Origin: Phormidesmis priestleyi BC1401
GTDB taxonomy: Bacteria > Cyanobacteriota > Cyanobacteriia > Leptolyngbyales > Leptolyngbyaceae
Length of the DNA stretch: 64,000 nucleotides
Reading direction: 5' to 3'
Assembly (NCBI RefSeq): GCF_001650195.1
Contig: NZ_LXYR01000007.1
Location: forward strand, 1-64,000
Of the stretch, positions 53,345 to 63,745 are shown piece by piece; position 1 is the stretch's first letter, and the number at the start of each line of letters is the position of its first letter. The notes beneath the pieces are model-generated. The model did no database searches. It saw nothing but the letters and a program-made list of their open reading frames with translations, and had not been told where the DNA came from. Position numbers and translations under genes: made by a program.

Positions 53345-54892
53345 ATGAAGCCAGCCGTCAAAACGATCGAGATGAAAGAACTTACTTTGCCTCCCGAACT
53401 CGAAGTCGTCAATATGACCAAGCAATTTGGTCAACTGATCGCGTTAGATAATGTCTCGCTGACCTTAAAACCCGGAACGTTTCACGCGCTGTTGGGGGAA
53501 AACGGAGCCGGAAAAAGTACGCTCGTAAAGTGCGTCATGGGCTTTTATAAACCGACCTCTGGGGAGGTGCGATTTAATCAGCAGGTGCAGGCGATCGACA
53601 GTCCTCGTGATGCCCAGAAACATGGGATCGGGATGGTCTATCAGCATTTCACCTCTGTCCCCGCGATGACGGTAGCCGAAAATCTTGTGCTTTGTCGCTA
53701 TGAAAGTGCTGCGCTGATTGATTGGAAAGCTGAATATGAAGTGCTAAATGCGTTTATGGCAACGGCTCCATTCAAACTGCCGTTAAGCGTGCCCGTGGCG
53801 CAACTCGCGGCTGGGGAAAAGCAGAAGCTAGAGATTCTCAAACAGCTTTATCTCAAAAGTAAAATCTTGATTCTAGACGAGCCAACCTCAGTGCTAACGC
53901 CTGGTGAAGCCGATGAGGTGCTGGGCTTGATTCGTGAAGAAGTCGTCGCGGGGCATTTGAGCGTGCTGCTGATCAGCCACAAATTCCGTGAGGTGACTGC
54001 CTTTGTAGACGAGATCACCATTCTGCGAAAAGGCAAATTTGCTGGCAGCGGCAGAGTTAAAGATCTGACGATCGCCGATATGGCAGAGATGATGATGGGC
54101 GAAAAGCGCATTCCGCAAACCGTTCAAAAGACGCTGCATCCCGATCCTGCCCCGGTGCTGCAAATTCAAGCGATTCACGCCAACAAAGACAACGGGTTAG
54201 AAGCGGTTTCGGGCGTAGACCTGACCGTCAACAGTGGCGAAATTGTCGGCATCGCGGGCATCTCTGGCAATGGTCAGCGCGAATTAGTCGAAGTGTTAGC
54301 GGGTCAGCGCACCGCCACCGATGGGCAGGTGTTGGTGAATGGCGAAGTCTATCGAGCTAGCCGCACCGAAATGTTCCAACATCGAGTCTTTGTGCTGCCA
54401 GAGGAGCCGCTCAAAAATGCCTGCGTTCCTCACATGAGCGTGGCAGAAAACTTGGCACTGCGAACGTTCGATCGTCCTCCCCAATCCAAAGGTTGGGTGC
54501 TGCTGTTTAAACCGATTCGAGAGGCGGCTCAGAGTTTGATCAAAACCTTCAACATCAAAACGCCTTCCCCCGAAACCCCGATCAGCAATCTCTCTGGCGG
54601 CAACGTCCAGCGCACGGTTTTGGCACGAGAGCTTTCCTCGGATCATATCAACCTTCTGATTGCCGCAAATCCCTGTTTTGGTCTAGACTTTGCCGCCGTC
54701 GATTATATTCACAGTGAAATCTTAGAAGCTCGAAATCGAGGGGTTGCCGTGCTGTTAGTCAGCGAAGACTTAGACGAGTTGCTGAAATTATCCGACCGCA
54801 TCCTCGTGATCAGTGAAGGCAAATTTGCCTATGAAAGCTCGATCGCGGAGGCTGATTTTGCCTCGATCGGACGCAGCATGGCAGGACATTAA
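53345..54892 (+). CDS. ABC transporter ATP-binding protein with two nucleotide-binding domains
   Basis: 515 aa from ATG 53345; GTG codons at 53333 and 53336 are alternatives. Domain 1: Walker [10 protein letters not shown], signature-like [17 protein letters not shown], Walker [16 protein letters not shown]. Domain 2: a [11 protein letters not shown]-loop equivalent without GKS/T, and [16 protein letters not shown] with [17 protein letters not shown]. This is the RbsA/YufO-type double ATPase in which only the first site is fully catalytic. It is followed at once by a hydrolase gene. Confidence 0.88.
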   Translation: MKPAVKTIEMKELTLPPELEVVNMTKQFGQLIALDNVSLTLKPGTFHALLGENGAGKSTLVKCVMGFYKPTSGEVRFNQQVQAIDSPRDAQKHGIGMVYQHFTSVPAMTVAENLVLCRYESAALIDWKAEYEVLNAFMATAPFKLPLSVPVAQLAAGEKQKLEILKQLYLKSKILILDEPTSVLTPGEADEVLGLIREEVVAGHLSVLLISHKFREVTAFVDEITILRKGKFAGSGRVKDLTIADMAEMMMGEKRIPQTVQKTLHPDPAPVLQIQAIHANKDNGLEAVSGVDLTVNSGEIVGIAGISGNGQRELVEVLAGQRTATDGQVLVNGEVYRASRTEMFQHRVFVLPEEPLKNACVPHMSVAENLALRTFDRPPQSKGWVLLFKPIREAAQSLIKTFNIKTPSPETPISNLSGGNVQRTVLARELSSDHINLLIAANPCFGLDFAAVDYIHSEILEARNRGVAVLLVSEDLDELLKLSDRILVISEGKFAYESSIAEADFASIGRSMAGH

Positions 54893-54896
54893 CCCT

Positions 54897-55586
54897 ATGA
54901 CGGTTATCTCTGCACAGCCCTATGACTACGAATTGCCTGAAGACAGCAACATCGCGCTGATCGTCATTGATATGCAGCGCGACTTTATGGAACTGGGCGG
55001 ATTTGGCGACATTTTGGGAAACGATGTCAGCCTGTTACAGGCGATCGTGCCGACTCTCAAGCGGTTATTAGACGGCTGTCGATCGCGGCACCTTCCCATT
55101 TTTCACACCACTGAAGGTCATCAACCTGATTTGTCAGACTGTCCCGTCTCAAAGCTCAAACGGGGGAAGGGGAAACTGACGATCGGAGATGCTGCACCGA
55201 TGGGACGCATTCTCGTCTTGGGCGAACCGGGGAACGGCATCATTCCCGAATTGGCTCCCCTTCCCGGTGAGATTGTGATTTCTAAACCCGGCAAAGGCGC
55301 GTTCTACAACACCAACTTAGAACCGTTGTTAAAAGAGCGTAACGTGACTCACCTGCTGATCACCGGGGTGACGACCGAAGTCTGTGTGCAAACGACCATG
55401 CGAGAAGCCAACGATCGCGGCTATGAGTGTCTCTTAGTCGAAGATGCAACCGAGAGCTACTTTCCAGAATTTAAGCGATCGACGTTAGAGATGGTACGCG
55501 CTCAAGGCGGCATTATTGGCTGGACTGCCACCACCGATCGAGTTCTGCAAGGCTTGCGATCTTGGAGTAACCCAGCAATAGTTTAG
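54897..55586 (+). CDS. Cysteine hydrolase of the isochorismatase fold, biuret-hydrolase-like
   Basis: 229 aa. The catalytic triad is Asp25 (VIDMQRDF), Lys130 (ISKPGKGAF) and Cys163 (TTEVCVQTT), with a 33-residue Lys-Cys spacing, as in biuret amidohydrolase BiuH. Other stretches recall BiuH strongly: [34 protein letters not shown] and [20 protein letters not shown]. It would hydrolyse a small amide or ureide. It starts 4 nt after the ABC ATPase stop, so the importer probably brings in its substrate. Confidence 0.8.
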   Translation: MTVISAQPYDYELPEDSNIALIVIDMQRDFMELGGFGDILGNDVSLLQAIVPTLKRLLDGCRSRHLPIFHTTEGHQPDLSDCPVSKLKRGKGKLTIGDAAPMGRILVLGEPGNGIIPELAPLPGEIVISKPGKGAFYNTNLEPLLKERNVTHLLITGVTTEVCVQTTMREANDRGYECLLVEDATESYFPEFKRSTLEMVRAQGGIIGWTATTDRVLQGLRSWSNPAIV

Positions 55587-55697
55587 AGTTGCAGCAGTTC
55601 AACACTTTATGGCAACGGTTGGTTGAAAGCTACCGATGAGGTTTCTGAGATCACTTTCTGCCGCAAATTTGAACTATTAGAACCCATCACTTACGTC

Positions 55698-57674
55698 TCA
55701 TAAACGTGCGCTGACGGCACTTGGCTCAGAGACAGCCGCCTCGATCGTGTGAGATTCTTCGGCTAGCTTTAGAGCTTCGATCGCTGCCACTTCATCCTGA
55801 TAAACCGCCAGATCAAACCAGAATGTCGTTCCGACTCCAACTTCACTGACGAGACAGACTCGGCTGCGATGACGTTGAATAATATTGCGGACGATCGAGA
55901 GTCCTAAGCCCGTTCCTTCTAGCGTGTGAACGCGATTTTCAACTCGGAAAAAGCGCTCAAAAATCGCGTTCTGGTCTTCCTGATCAATACCGAGACCTGT
56001 ATCTGTGATCTCGATTCGCACGATTTCGGGAGCCTGTAGATGAGCACGAATCATCACCTTGCCGCCCGTTTCGGTAAACTTGAGGGCATTGCCCACTAGA
56101 TTGGCAAACACCTGCAAGAGCAGATCGTAATGTCCTAAAACCGGAGGTAAATCGACCTCGACTTCTTGCAGCAACTCAATGCCTTTATCTCTAGCATTGA
56201 GTTGATAAGTGCGAAGAATTTGCTCGATCGGCTGTGCCAAATCAACCGCTTCGAGGTGGTAAATCTTGCATGACTCTAAACGCGACAGATCCAGCACATC
56301 ATTGACGAGGCGAGTCAAGCGATCGGTCTCTCGATTTGCCGTCTCTAGAAACTCTTGCCGTTCTGCCTCGGTCAAGTCTTCGCCATATTCATACAGCGTT
56401 TCGATGAATGACTTGATGTTAAACAACGGCGTTCTCAACTCGTGAGACACATTGCTAATAAACTGACTTTTCGCCTCATTTAGCTCCGCTTCGCGAGTCA
56501 CATCTTGCACCGTCACCGCTACACCTTTGACATTTTCCTTAGAAGCATCTAGAACGGTGTTTAACAAAATTCTCAGCGTCCGGCTGACGGGTTCAGTTAG
56601 CGTAATGCGAAACTCCACTTCTTCACGCAGTTCACCTCGTGCAATTTGATAGAGCGGACGAGTTAGCTCGACCTGCACCGGAACAGGGAAACAATACAGA
56701 GCATTCGTGCCTTCAACGGGCTTGCCTTCCCAGCCAAAAATGCGCCGAGCCGTTGGGTTCACTAACACCACTTGCAGATTGGTGTCGAGCAACACAGCAC
56801 CATCGGCGATCGTTGCCACTAACGTCTCCAATTTCGCTTTTTCTGCCGTCAGTTCTTCAATGTTTTGTTCTTCATAGCGTTCTAACTTTTCTGCCATCTC
56901 GTTAAAGCTAGCAATCAGCTCACTCAGCTCAACGCCGCCCCCAACGGGCAGATCGACCCGTTGCTGAAAGTTGCCCTTGGCGATATTTTTAACGCCCACG
57001 ACCAGTTCTTTAATCGGCTTTGTGATCTGCAGAGCGTTAAACACCGCGCCTAAAATCACCATTACCCAAATCGAGACAAAAACCGCCACCGTCACGTCTC
57101 GCGTCAGGTGAGACGATGCCGCCACCGTTGGGTTGGGATTGGTGCCGATCGCCAATACGCCCAGATACTTCCCTTCATAGACCAAGGGCACAAACACGTC
57201 GGTCACTTCACCGTCGGGGGTTAGGTGTTGACGCACCATCGGCAGATCTGAAGTCTCGGCAAAATTATCGGGAAGCTGAATGCGGCGGCGAATGGTGAGC
57301 GAATTTTGCACCTCAGAATCTGAGAAGGGAATCCCAAAGAAAATTTCGCCATTGGCATCGGCATACAGCATGTAGCGCACGCTAGACGTGCTGCCATAAA
57401 AGCGGCGAGAAAAGCGTGCCAATTCTGTGCGGTTGTCTTCTCCGACGAGCGGAGCCACGTTTGCCGCTAACAGCAGCCCCAAATCACTGCCAAACCGGGT
57501 ATCGTTGACACGCGCATCTTGCTGAATGGTATTGACTGCCCAAAAGGTGAGACCGCTCATAATCAGCGACACGACCAATGTTGCAGCCGCCATCAGCTTA
57601 GTCTGGAGCGTAAACTCCGACCACCAGCGCACCAAAACTTCTCGAACAGATTTTAAGGAGGAATCCAAGGTCAA
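55698..57674 (-). CDS. nblS: Sensor histidine kinase NblS (Hik33/DspA)
   Basis: 658 aa. Conserved cyanobacterial kinase for high light, nutrient and cold stress, acting with RpaB. Order: N-terminal FTLQTKLMAAATLVVSLIMS helix (about 28-48), an extracytoplasmic sensor (50-190), second helix (193-215), HAMP (215-270), PAS (283-395), HisKA with His411 (SHELRTPL), and HATPase_c with NLVGNALKF, DTGLGI and GTGLGLSIV. The start is TTG 57674, unusual but the only codon giving the usual N-terminus. It lies downstream of purD, an arrangement seen in other cyanobacteria. Confidence 0.92.
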   Translation of the reverse strand: MTLDSSLKSVREVLVRWWSEFTLQTKLMAAATLVVSLIMSGLTFWAVNTIQQDARVNDTRFGSDLGLLLAANVAPLVGEDNRTELARFSRRFYGSTSSVRYMLYADANGEIFFGIPFSDSEVQNSLTIRRRIQLPDNFAETSDLPMVRQHLTPDGEVTDVFVPLVYEGKYLGVLAIGTNPNPTVAASSHLTRDVTVAVFVSIWVMVILGAVFNALQITKPIKELVVGVKNIAKGNFQQRVDLPVGGGVELSELIASFNEMAEKLERYEEQNIEELTAEKAKLETLVATIADGAVLLDTNLQVVLVNPTARRIFGWEGKPVEGTNALYCFPVPVQVELTRPLYQIARGELREEVEFRITLTEPVSRTLRILLNTVLDASKENVKGVAVTVQDVTREAELNEAKSQFISNVSHELRTPLFNIKSFIETLYEYGEDLTEAERQEFLETANRETDRLTRLVNDVLDLSRLESCKIYHLEAVDLAQPIEQILRTYQLNARDKGIELLQEVEVDLPPVLGHYDLLLQVFANLVGNALKFTETGGKVMIRAHLQAPEIVRIEITDTGLGIDQEDQNAIFERFFRVENRVHTLEGTGLGLSIVRNIIQRHRSRVCLVSEVGVGTTFWFDLAVYQDEVAAIEALKLAEESHTIEAAVSEPSAVSARL

Positions 57675-57810
57675 GACCAGAGATGAAGGACTAGAGCGCG
57701 CTGACCGTTTCGCAGTTCTTAGACAGTTGCCTAATGCTAGACAATTAAGCCCACCTTCTCAGGTTGAAGAACGGCTGCAAACGCTTATCTTTTCTGATCT
57801 TAAATATAAG

Positions 57811-59103
57811 TCAATTTTGAGTTGAGCTAACCGTTCTGACTCGGTAGCCGATATCTCGACGGTAATACATCCCCTCAAATTGGATTGACTCGATCGCTTC
57901 ATAAGCCTGAGCGATCGCTTGCTCAAGATTCTCTCCAACAGCGGTCACTCCGAGCACCCGTCCTCCATCGCTGACCAGAATTTGATGTTTGCGCTGAGTC
58001 CCAGCGTGAAAAACCACCGCTCCTGTCATCTCAGCTTGCTCAATGCCTGCAATCGGCAGCCCTTTTTTAAAGCTGCCTGGATAGCCCTCTGAGGCAATCA
58101 CCACACAGGCAGCGGCTCCAGATTTCCACTCAAGGGGAGGAAACTGCTCTAGTTTCTGTTGAGTGCAGGCAAACAGCAGTTTTTCTAGGGGCGTTTCAAG
58201 CAGGGGCAAAATCGCCTGAGCTTCAGGATCGCCGAAGCGGCAGTTAAACTCAATCACTTTCGGGTCGCCTTCGGGCGTAATCATCAAGCCTGCATAGAGA
58301 ATGCCGCGATAGTCAATAGCACGATCGCGCAAAGTGGCGATCGTCGGGTCTAAAATCTCGGTTTGAATGCGCGCCATCAGAGCCGGGGTGACGATCGCAG
58401 CCGGAGCGTATGCCCCCATTCCGCCCGTGTTTTCTCCGGTGTCACCGTCGCCGATGCGCTTATGATCTTGGGCAGGCAGCAGAGGGCGGATCGTCAACCC
58501 GTCGGTGACTGCCAAAATCGAGACTTCTTGCCCTATCAGGCATTCTTCAACAACAACCCGATAGCCAGCAGAGCCAAACTGCCCCTCGAAGCAGTCGTCG
58601 ATCGCGGCTTCGGCGGCTTCCACGGTTGATGCAACGGTGACTCCTTTGCCAGCAGCGAGTCCGTCTGCTTTGATTACGATCGGGGCACCTTGACGGCGAA
58701 CATACGCTTTGGCAGCCTCCGCACTTGTAAAGACCTCTGCCTGAGCAGTCGGAATTCCGGCTTCCTGCATCAGCGCTTTTGCCCACGCCTTGCTCGACTC
58801 GATTTGAGCACCTTCACGAGTCGGACCAAACACCGCTAACGTCTGCTCAGTCAGAAAGTCTGTGATCCCTTGAGACAGCGGAACTTCGGGACCGACGACC
58901 ACTAATGAAATATTGTTCACTAAAGCAAATCGCGCAATGCCTTCAAAGTCGTCTAAAGACAGGGCTAAATTGCTACAGCGATCGAGCGTAGCGGTGCCTC
59001 CATTGCCCGGAACACAGACCACCTGCTGAACCTGCGGCGACTGCAATAGCTTCCAAGCCAGGGCATGTTCACGACCCCCATTACCGACAATCAAAACCCT
59101 CAC
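57811..59103 (-). CDS. purD: Phosphoribosylamine-glycine ligase
   Basis: 430 aa from GTG 59103. PurD joins glycine to phosphoribosylamine with ATP, the second step of purine synthesis. Features: VLIVGNGGREHALAWKLLQS, FGPTREGAQIESSKAWAKAL, the ATP-grasp segment VIKADGLAAGKGVTVA, the GENTGGMGAYAPA signature, and EFNCRFGDPEAQ with the Mg-binding Glu. It precedes nblS on the same strand with 136 nt between. Confidence 0.95.
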   Translation of the reverse strand: MRVLIVGNGGREHALAWKLLQSPQVQQVVCVPGNGGTATLDRCSNLALSLDDFEGIARFALVNNISLVVVGPEVPLSQGITDFLTEQTLAVFGPTREGAQIESSKAWAKALMQEAGIPTAQAEVFTSAEAAKAYVRRQGAPIVIKADGLAAGKGVTVASTVEAAEAAIDDCFEGQFGSAGYRVVVEECLIGQEVSILAVTDGLTIRPLLPAQDHKRIGDGDTGENTGGMGAYAPAAIVTPALMARIQTEILDPTIATLRDRAIDYRGILYAGLMITPEGDPKVIEFNCRFGDPEAQAILPLLETPLEKLLFACTQQKLEQFPPLEWKSGAAACVVIASEGYPGSFKKGLPIAGIEQAEMTGAVVFHAGTQRKHQILVSDGGRVLGVTAVGENLEQAIAQAYEAIESIQFEGMYYRRDIGYRVRTVSSTQN

Positions 59104-59384
59104 ATTACCCTCGCTCAGACCTTACTAAATGGTGTTTGACAGCCCAGCCTATCGGTGGTTTAAATCTCAATGGGGTTTCCTGAATCGGTGTTTCTAATTC
59201 GGTAGAATATTAAGCCTATCGAGCAATCCTACTGACCTGCCAAATAGCATCTCATTATGTCATGGGAATGTAGAGTTTTGAAGCAGCTTGTCATGAATTA
59301 GGGTCAGATGTCAGTTTAAACCCTGAAACCTTCTAGGCTAAATCTGAGTCGCTCACCATATTAAGGATCGCTAACATTTGTCTC
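59104..59384. other. Divergent intergenic region
   Basis: Between purD and a TPR gene; promoters for both should lie here. GTAGAATATTAAGC near 59201-59214 is AT-rich. A purine riboswitch was looked for and not seen. Confidence 0.3.
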
Positions 59385-60677
59385 ATGACTGCCAATTTTC
59401 TTCGCCAGCGCTGCCTTGAAACGATCGTCTTTATCTGCCTAATCGGGACGCTTCCCGGACAGGCGGCGACTTCGCCCACTCCCCAACCGACTCCTGCTCA
59501 AACTCCTCAAAAGAAACCGCCTCAGCCCGACCAGTTTCCGCCTAGCCCTTTAGAGTTGACGGCACCTGACCCATTATTGCCTGGGGGATTGCAGCGTCCT
59601 TTAAGCGAATCGGAGCGTCAGACGTTGGGCATTGCCCTCGATGACCTCAACGCCCAAGCGATCGCCCAGTATCGATCGGGCGACATTCTCAACGCTTTTG
59701 AGATTTGGAACCGCGAGTTGCGCCTGCGTCGAGCGTTGGGCTTCTTAAACGAAGTCACCGCGCTGGGCAGAGTCGGCGATAGCGCTTGGAAGCAGAATCA
59801 GCCCAATGAAGTGAATCTGATTACGAGGCGGCTGCAAGCGATTCAGAAACAGGTGCAGACCCCAACGACGAATGAAATGAACCTGTCACGTCCTCAAACC
59901 ATGCAAGCGTTGGGGACAGCCTATCAGCTTGTGCGATCGCCCGGATTAGCTGTCAACATTTACGAGCAATTATTGGCAGAAGCCCGTCAGCGCAAAGATG
60001 CCACCGAAGAGGTGAGCTTGTTGAACACGATCGGGCAACTGCATCTCAGTTGGTTTGACTATCCCAATGCCGCCGCGACTTATACAGAGTTGCTGAAACT
60101 GGCTCAGACCAGAAGCGATCCATCCGGTCAAGCCTTCTATCTGACTCAACTGGCTTATGGTTACGAGCAAGCCAAGCAACCTGCCCAAGCCGTTCAATAT
60201 CAGCAGCAACTCGCGGATCTTTATCAAAAAAATCCTCAGCCTGAGTTGATCCCTGCCCTCAAAATTAGAATTGCTGACAACTATGCGGCAAGCGGGCAGG
60301 TGAATCTAGCCGAGCAAAATTATCAGGAAGCCTTTAAGCTAGCACAACCTGTCTTTCAACTCGCCTATGCCAGTGATGCGCTGCGAAAGTTAGGAGCGCT
60401 ATATAGATCGCACGATCGCTTAGATGCCGCACTGCAGGTCTATGAATATCTCGCAGGAGTTCAGCAGCAAACCTATGACACCTATGGGCTGATGGAAGCC
60501 TATGACCAGATGGGTCAGATTTATCTCGCGCGTAAAGCCTATCCTCAGGCGTTGACAGCGTTTAATCAAGGGTTAGTCGCCGCCAAACAACTCAACTACC
60601 GAACCGATTATTTCACCCGTCAGATTCAGCAAGTGTCTCAAAAGATTGGGCGATCGCTTCAGCCAAGCCCGCCCTAA
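59385..60677 (+). CDS. Secreted TPR-repeat protein
   Basis: 430 aa. Signal peptide (IVFICLIGTLPGQAAT), then a Pro/Gln-rich linker (residues about 30-60), then at least seven TPR-like units: YRSGDILNAFEIWNRELRLR, SPGLAVNIYEQLLAEARQ, FDYPNAAATYTELLKLAQ, AYPQALTAFNQGLVAAKQL. A cyanobacterial periplasmic scaffold type; partner unknown. It is followed by a terminator hairpin. Confidence 0.7.
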   Translation: MTANFLRQRCLETIVFICLIGTLPGQAATSPTPQPTPAQTPQKKPPQPDQFPPSPLELTAPDPLLPGGLQRPLSESERQTLGIALDDLNAQAIAQYRSGDILNAFEIWNRELRLRRALGFLNEVTALGRVGDSAWKQNQPNEVNLITRRLQAIQKQVQTPTTNEMNLSRPQTMQALGTAYQLVRSPGLAVNIYEQLLAEARQRKDATEEVSLLNTIGQLHLSWFDYPNAAATYTELLKLAQTRSDPSGQAFYLTQLAYGYEQAKQPAQAVQYQQQLADLYQKNPQPELIPALKIRIADNYAASGQVNLAEQNYQEAFKLAQPVFQLAYASDALRKLGALYRSHDRLDAALQVYEYLAGVQQQTYDTYGLMEAYDQMGQIYLARKAYPQALTAFNQGLVAAKQLNYRTDYFTRQIQQVSQKIGRSLQPSPP

Positions 60678-60683
60678 ACGCTG

Positions 60684-60711
60684 AGAGGGACGCTCTATAG
60701 AACGTCCCTCT
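60684..60711. terminator. Stem-loop terminator between convergent genes
   Basis: AGAGGGACG and its complement CGTCCCTCT, 10-nt loop, directly after the TPR stop and 29 nt before the end of the opposing regulator gene; TTAATAA follows on the plus strand. It resembles the hairpin at 13832-13856. Confidence 0.65.
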
Positions 60712-60739
60712 TAATAATGAGATGAATGGTTGCTAATGA

Positions 60740-61390
60740 CTACGCCATGCCGTTCTCGATCGCCCACCGGGCTAGCTCAGTGCGATTGTGTAGCCCCGTT
60801 TTGCCGAGCATATTGCTGACGTGACTCTCGATCGTGCGTTGACTGACCTTTAACTCTTCAGCAATTTCTCGGTTTGCCATGCCTCGCGCGACAAAATGCA
60901 CAACCCGCAGCTCGGTTGGGGTCAAATCAACATCAAACGGCACTTGAATTTTGGGTGAGCTGTCTCCCCCCTTAGAGTCTTTGTGCTGAATCAGCCGCGA
61001 AGCTTGCTTTAGAGAAGACTCGACCTGAGCGACCAGTTCTTCTGGCTCAAACGGCTTGACCATATAAACATCTGCACCGATGTTCAGCCCTTTCACGCGG
61101 TCTTGGCTCTGCCCCTTTGCAGAAAGAAAGAGCACCGGAACCCAACTGGTTTTGGGATCTTGACGAATGGCGCTTACAAGAGAATAGCCGTCCATTTCTG
61201 GCATCATGACATCACAGATGATCATATCTGGCGTTTCTTGTTCTAACACCTCTAGAGCCTCACGCCCGTTTTCGGCAGTGATGACATCATAGCCACGAAA
61301 CTCTAGATAGTCTTTCACTAACAAAATCAGGTTGGGGTCATCATCGATCAACAGCAATCGTCTGTGATTCCCTGCGCTAGTTTCCTTCAT
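60740..61390 (-). CDS. NarL/LuxR-type response regulator (Ycf29/Rre1-like)
   Basis: 216 aa. Receiver domain (residues 10-130) with acidic pocket LLLIDDDPN, phosphorylated Asp60 (MIICDVMMPEMDGYS), the Ser/Thr position FLSAKG and KPFEPEEL; then a LuxR helix-turn-helix (about 153-212) with LTPTELRVVHFVARGMANRE and VSQRTIESHVSNML. Length and sequence agree with Ycf29/Rre1, a stress regulator kept in cyanobacteria and some plastids. No kinase gene is adjacent, but Rre1 partners are usually unlinked. Confidence 0.75.
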   Translation of the reverse strand: MKETSAGNHRRLLLIDDDPNLILLVKDYLEFRGYDVITAENGREALEVLEQETPDMIICDVMMPEMDGYSLVSAIRQDPKTSWVPVLFLSAKGQSQDRVKGLNIGADVYMVKPFEPEELVAQVESSLKQASRLIQHKDSKGGDSSPKIQVPFDVDLTPTELRVVHFVARGMANREIAEELKVSQRTIESHVSNMLGKTGLHNRTELARWAIENGMA

Positions 61391-61695
61391 GCTGTGACAC
61401 TCGCTCTGCCTTGATCAGGATTGACGTTCTAAAAACCGATAGAAACTAAGTTCTATCAACTGCCATATTCTACAGAACTGACCGTTTAAGTTAACGGAAA
61501 TCTGATTGAAGCCTATTTTTCTGGTGAAAAGTCTCGAAGTAGTCATCGACTAAGTTGATTATTTCTAATCATTGACTAACGCCTAGAGCGATCGCCCCTG
61601 TTTCTCGTGTCATTATATACGACTGCTCAGTGAATTTAACATTGTCAGTCGAACGTCTAATCTCAATCTGAGTCAGCGGCACGTTTTTTACATCA
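61391..61695. other. Intergenic region
   Basis: 305 nt between two minus-strand genes; must contain the promoter of the response regulator. There is a short GATAGAA/TTCTATC inverted repeat at about 61439-61457. No gene or repeat family was recognised. Confidence 0.3.
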
Positions 61696-62112
61696 TTACT
61701 GATGATCGTGATCTCCTTCAAAATTGGCGGGAGTTGGAAGCGGATGAGTCAAGAATGCACAGTCTTGCACGATTTGATTGCCAATTAGATGTTCTTGAAT
61801 GATGCGATCGATGATGTCTGGGCTAGTGGCTCGATACCAAACTCCATCAGGGTAAACCACCATAATCGGACCTTGATCACAAACGCGCAAACAGTTTGCT
61901 TTGGTGCGAAAAATGCAGGTTGGGCGCTCGATCGTGGGTTTGTCGAGGTTGAGTTCTTTTAGGCGACTTTTCAGATAGTCCCAAGCGGCTAACCCGTCTT
62001 CTTTAGAGCAGCACAGGGGTTTGGTCTGGTCAGCACAGATAAATACGTGTCGCTGAATTTGGGCGAGTCCCAACGATTCAACCCGTTTTGTCAGATCAGA
62101 TTGAGAGGTCAT
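61696..62112 (-). CDS. (2Fe-2S) thioredoxin-like ferredoxin
   Basis: 138 aa. Thioredoxin-fold ferredoxin: VFICADQTKPLCCS with Cys26 and Cys34/35, then CIFRTKANCLRVCDQGPIMV with Cys74 and Cys78, the usual ligand spacing for this 2Fe-2S type, followed by VVYPDGVWYRATSPDIIDRI. Electron carrier in the cytoplasm, partner unknown. The tail GDHDHQ is His/Asp-rich. Confidence 0.88.
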   Translation of the reverse strand: MTSQSDLTKRVESLGLAQIQRHVFICADQTKPLCCSKEDGLAAWDYLKSRLKELNLDKPTIERPTCIFRTKANCLRVCDQGPIMVVYPDGVWYRATSPDIIDRIIQEHLIGNQIVQDCAFLTHPLPTPANFEGDHDHQ

Positions 62113-62274
62113 TGTTTAAAGCGCTGTGAGTAACGATGATCCTAATTCCTTTCTCTAAATGGGCATCTGATCAAGCACTGTTGGTTGAATTTGCAGTAGA
62201 GCATCAATCTGATACTCTAGAGATAGTAGCTCAGATGAACTACTATCTCTAGATAGATGGACACGGCAATTAAA

Positions 62275-63691
62275 TTAAGGCGTTTCTGGAGAATGCGGTT
62301 CAGGTTGGGGAGGCTGTAGTTCTGTGCGCTTTGGGCTAAGAGGCGGCTCTAGCGACTCCATGCGGCGAGTGAAATACATGATGATCGCTAAGAAGAGGAA
62401 TAGCCCGATCGAACCCATCAATAGCGAATAGTCCTGGTTTGCCAGCACCACATAGAGGTAGCTGTAGAGCGCAACCTGCATGACTCCAATAATCGCGCCT
62501 CGTTTTCTGGCTCGCAGAACGGCGATCGAGTATGCCGTGATCAAAACAACCACTGCACCCGTTGCAATCAGATAGCCGACCTTAAAGCCGAGATGCTCAG
62601 AAATCGCCAGTTGCAGCAGATAAAACATCGACATCGCCACCCCAACTAGCAAATATTGCAACGGGTGAACGCGCAAGCGAGTGGCGGTCTCAAACAGCCA
62701 AAACACTGCAAACGTCAGGATTAAAAACAAATAGTTGTATTTAATGCTGCGATCGCTCATTCGATAGTTATCGACGGGCGAAATCAAATCGACTCCAAAC
62801 AAAGATGTCTGAATCAGCTCAGGATTCACAGGTGATTCGTTGTTCCACTGTTGAGGATAGTTGCGACCGAGCGAGGGAATATCCCAGGTGGCATTAAAGC
62901 CTTTGGTCGTCACCGATCGCTGATCAGGCAACCACACGCCCTGAAAGCTAGGATTTGTCCAGTCAGAATTGAGGCTGACTTTGGTGACTTTGCCGAAGGG
63001 CGCAAAGGAAATTTTCTCGCTGCCGTTTACCGTGAGCGGAATGGTGAAATCAAAGCTGTCGCCCTTAAGCTGATCTTTTAGATTGGCGTGAATGCCTTGG
63101 TCTGCGCCGCCATATTTGCCCTGACCTGCGGTAAACGGAATCGATTTTTGATTCCAGTTCAACGTCGCTTGAGTTTGAATGGCATGAGCATCTGAGATCT
63201 GCAAACTCAGTTCGGCGCGATCCCACAGAATATCTTCTGGGCGCACTCCCCAACTCGTGACATCAGGACGGACAAATCCGACCCCGAATATCGAGTTTAG
63301 TCTGGTAGATCGGGACTTCAAAAATGCCGCGATAGCGCACTTCTGTCTTAAGATTGCCCGTCACCTGCAAATCATCCGGCAGAAATGTGCCGTATTTCAC
63401 ATCAGCTTTTTCATCTTTGCCGACCTGAGATCGTCGAATATAAGGCACATAGAGCTGCGGTCCTAAAATGGCTTGCTCTCGCCCCCAATTAGACGTGATG
63501 CTGCTGATGGCTTCTTGACGGAGATTTTGGCGATCGCTCACCAACCCCTGAAGCATCGCAGTCGGAATTTGGAGAACGAGTATCAGGAACGTAATTAGAA
63601 GCAGTCGGGCGAATTGAGAATTTTTTAGCTGCTCGTACATAAGTGACGATCGAGAGGACTGAACGCGGGTATTCATTTCCCAATGATTCAC
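62275..63691 (-). pseudogene. creD: CreD-family inner membrane protein, split by a +1 frameshift
   Basis: Two overlapping frames build one CreD. The first (63691-63263) has the membrane start ARLLLITFLILVLQIPTAML, then DRQNLRQEAISSITSNWGRE and YRGIFEVPIYQTKLDIRGR, then stops. The second continues FVRPDVTSWGVRPEDILWDR through the beta-rich outside domain (FTIPLTVNGSEKISFAPFGK) and the C-terminal membrane helices (FLILTFAVFWLFETATRLRV). The break is near 63290, where one extra A in CGGATTTG explains it; 1417 nt is 472 codons plus one base. E. coli CreD is about 450 aa. Real decay and an assembly error both fit. Confidence 0.8.
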
Positions 63692-63745
63692 CTCTGCTGG
63701 CAGAAATTTCGGAGGAGGAAGTTTAAGAAACGTAAAGCAGATAGT

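Noticed and set aside
59104-59384. Purine riboswitch upstream of purD
   Set aside because: No conserved three-way junction sequence was visible on the minus strand.
61391-61695. Small RNA gene in the intergenic region
   Set aside because: Only a 7-bp stem was seen and no terminator with T-run, so no support for a transcript.
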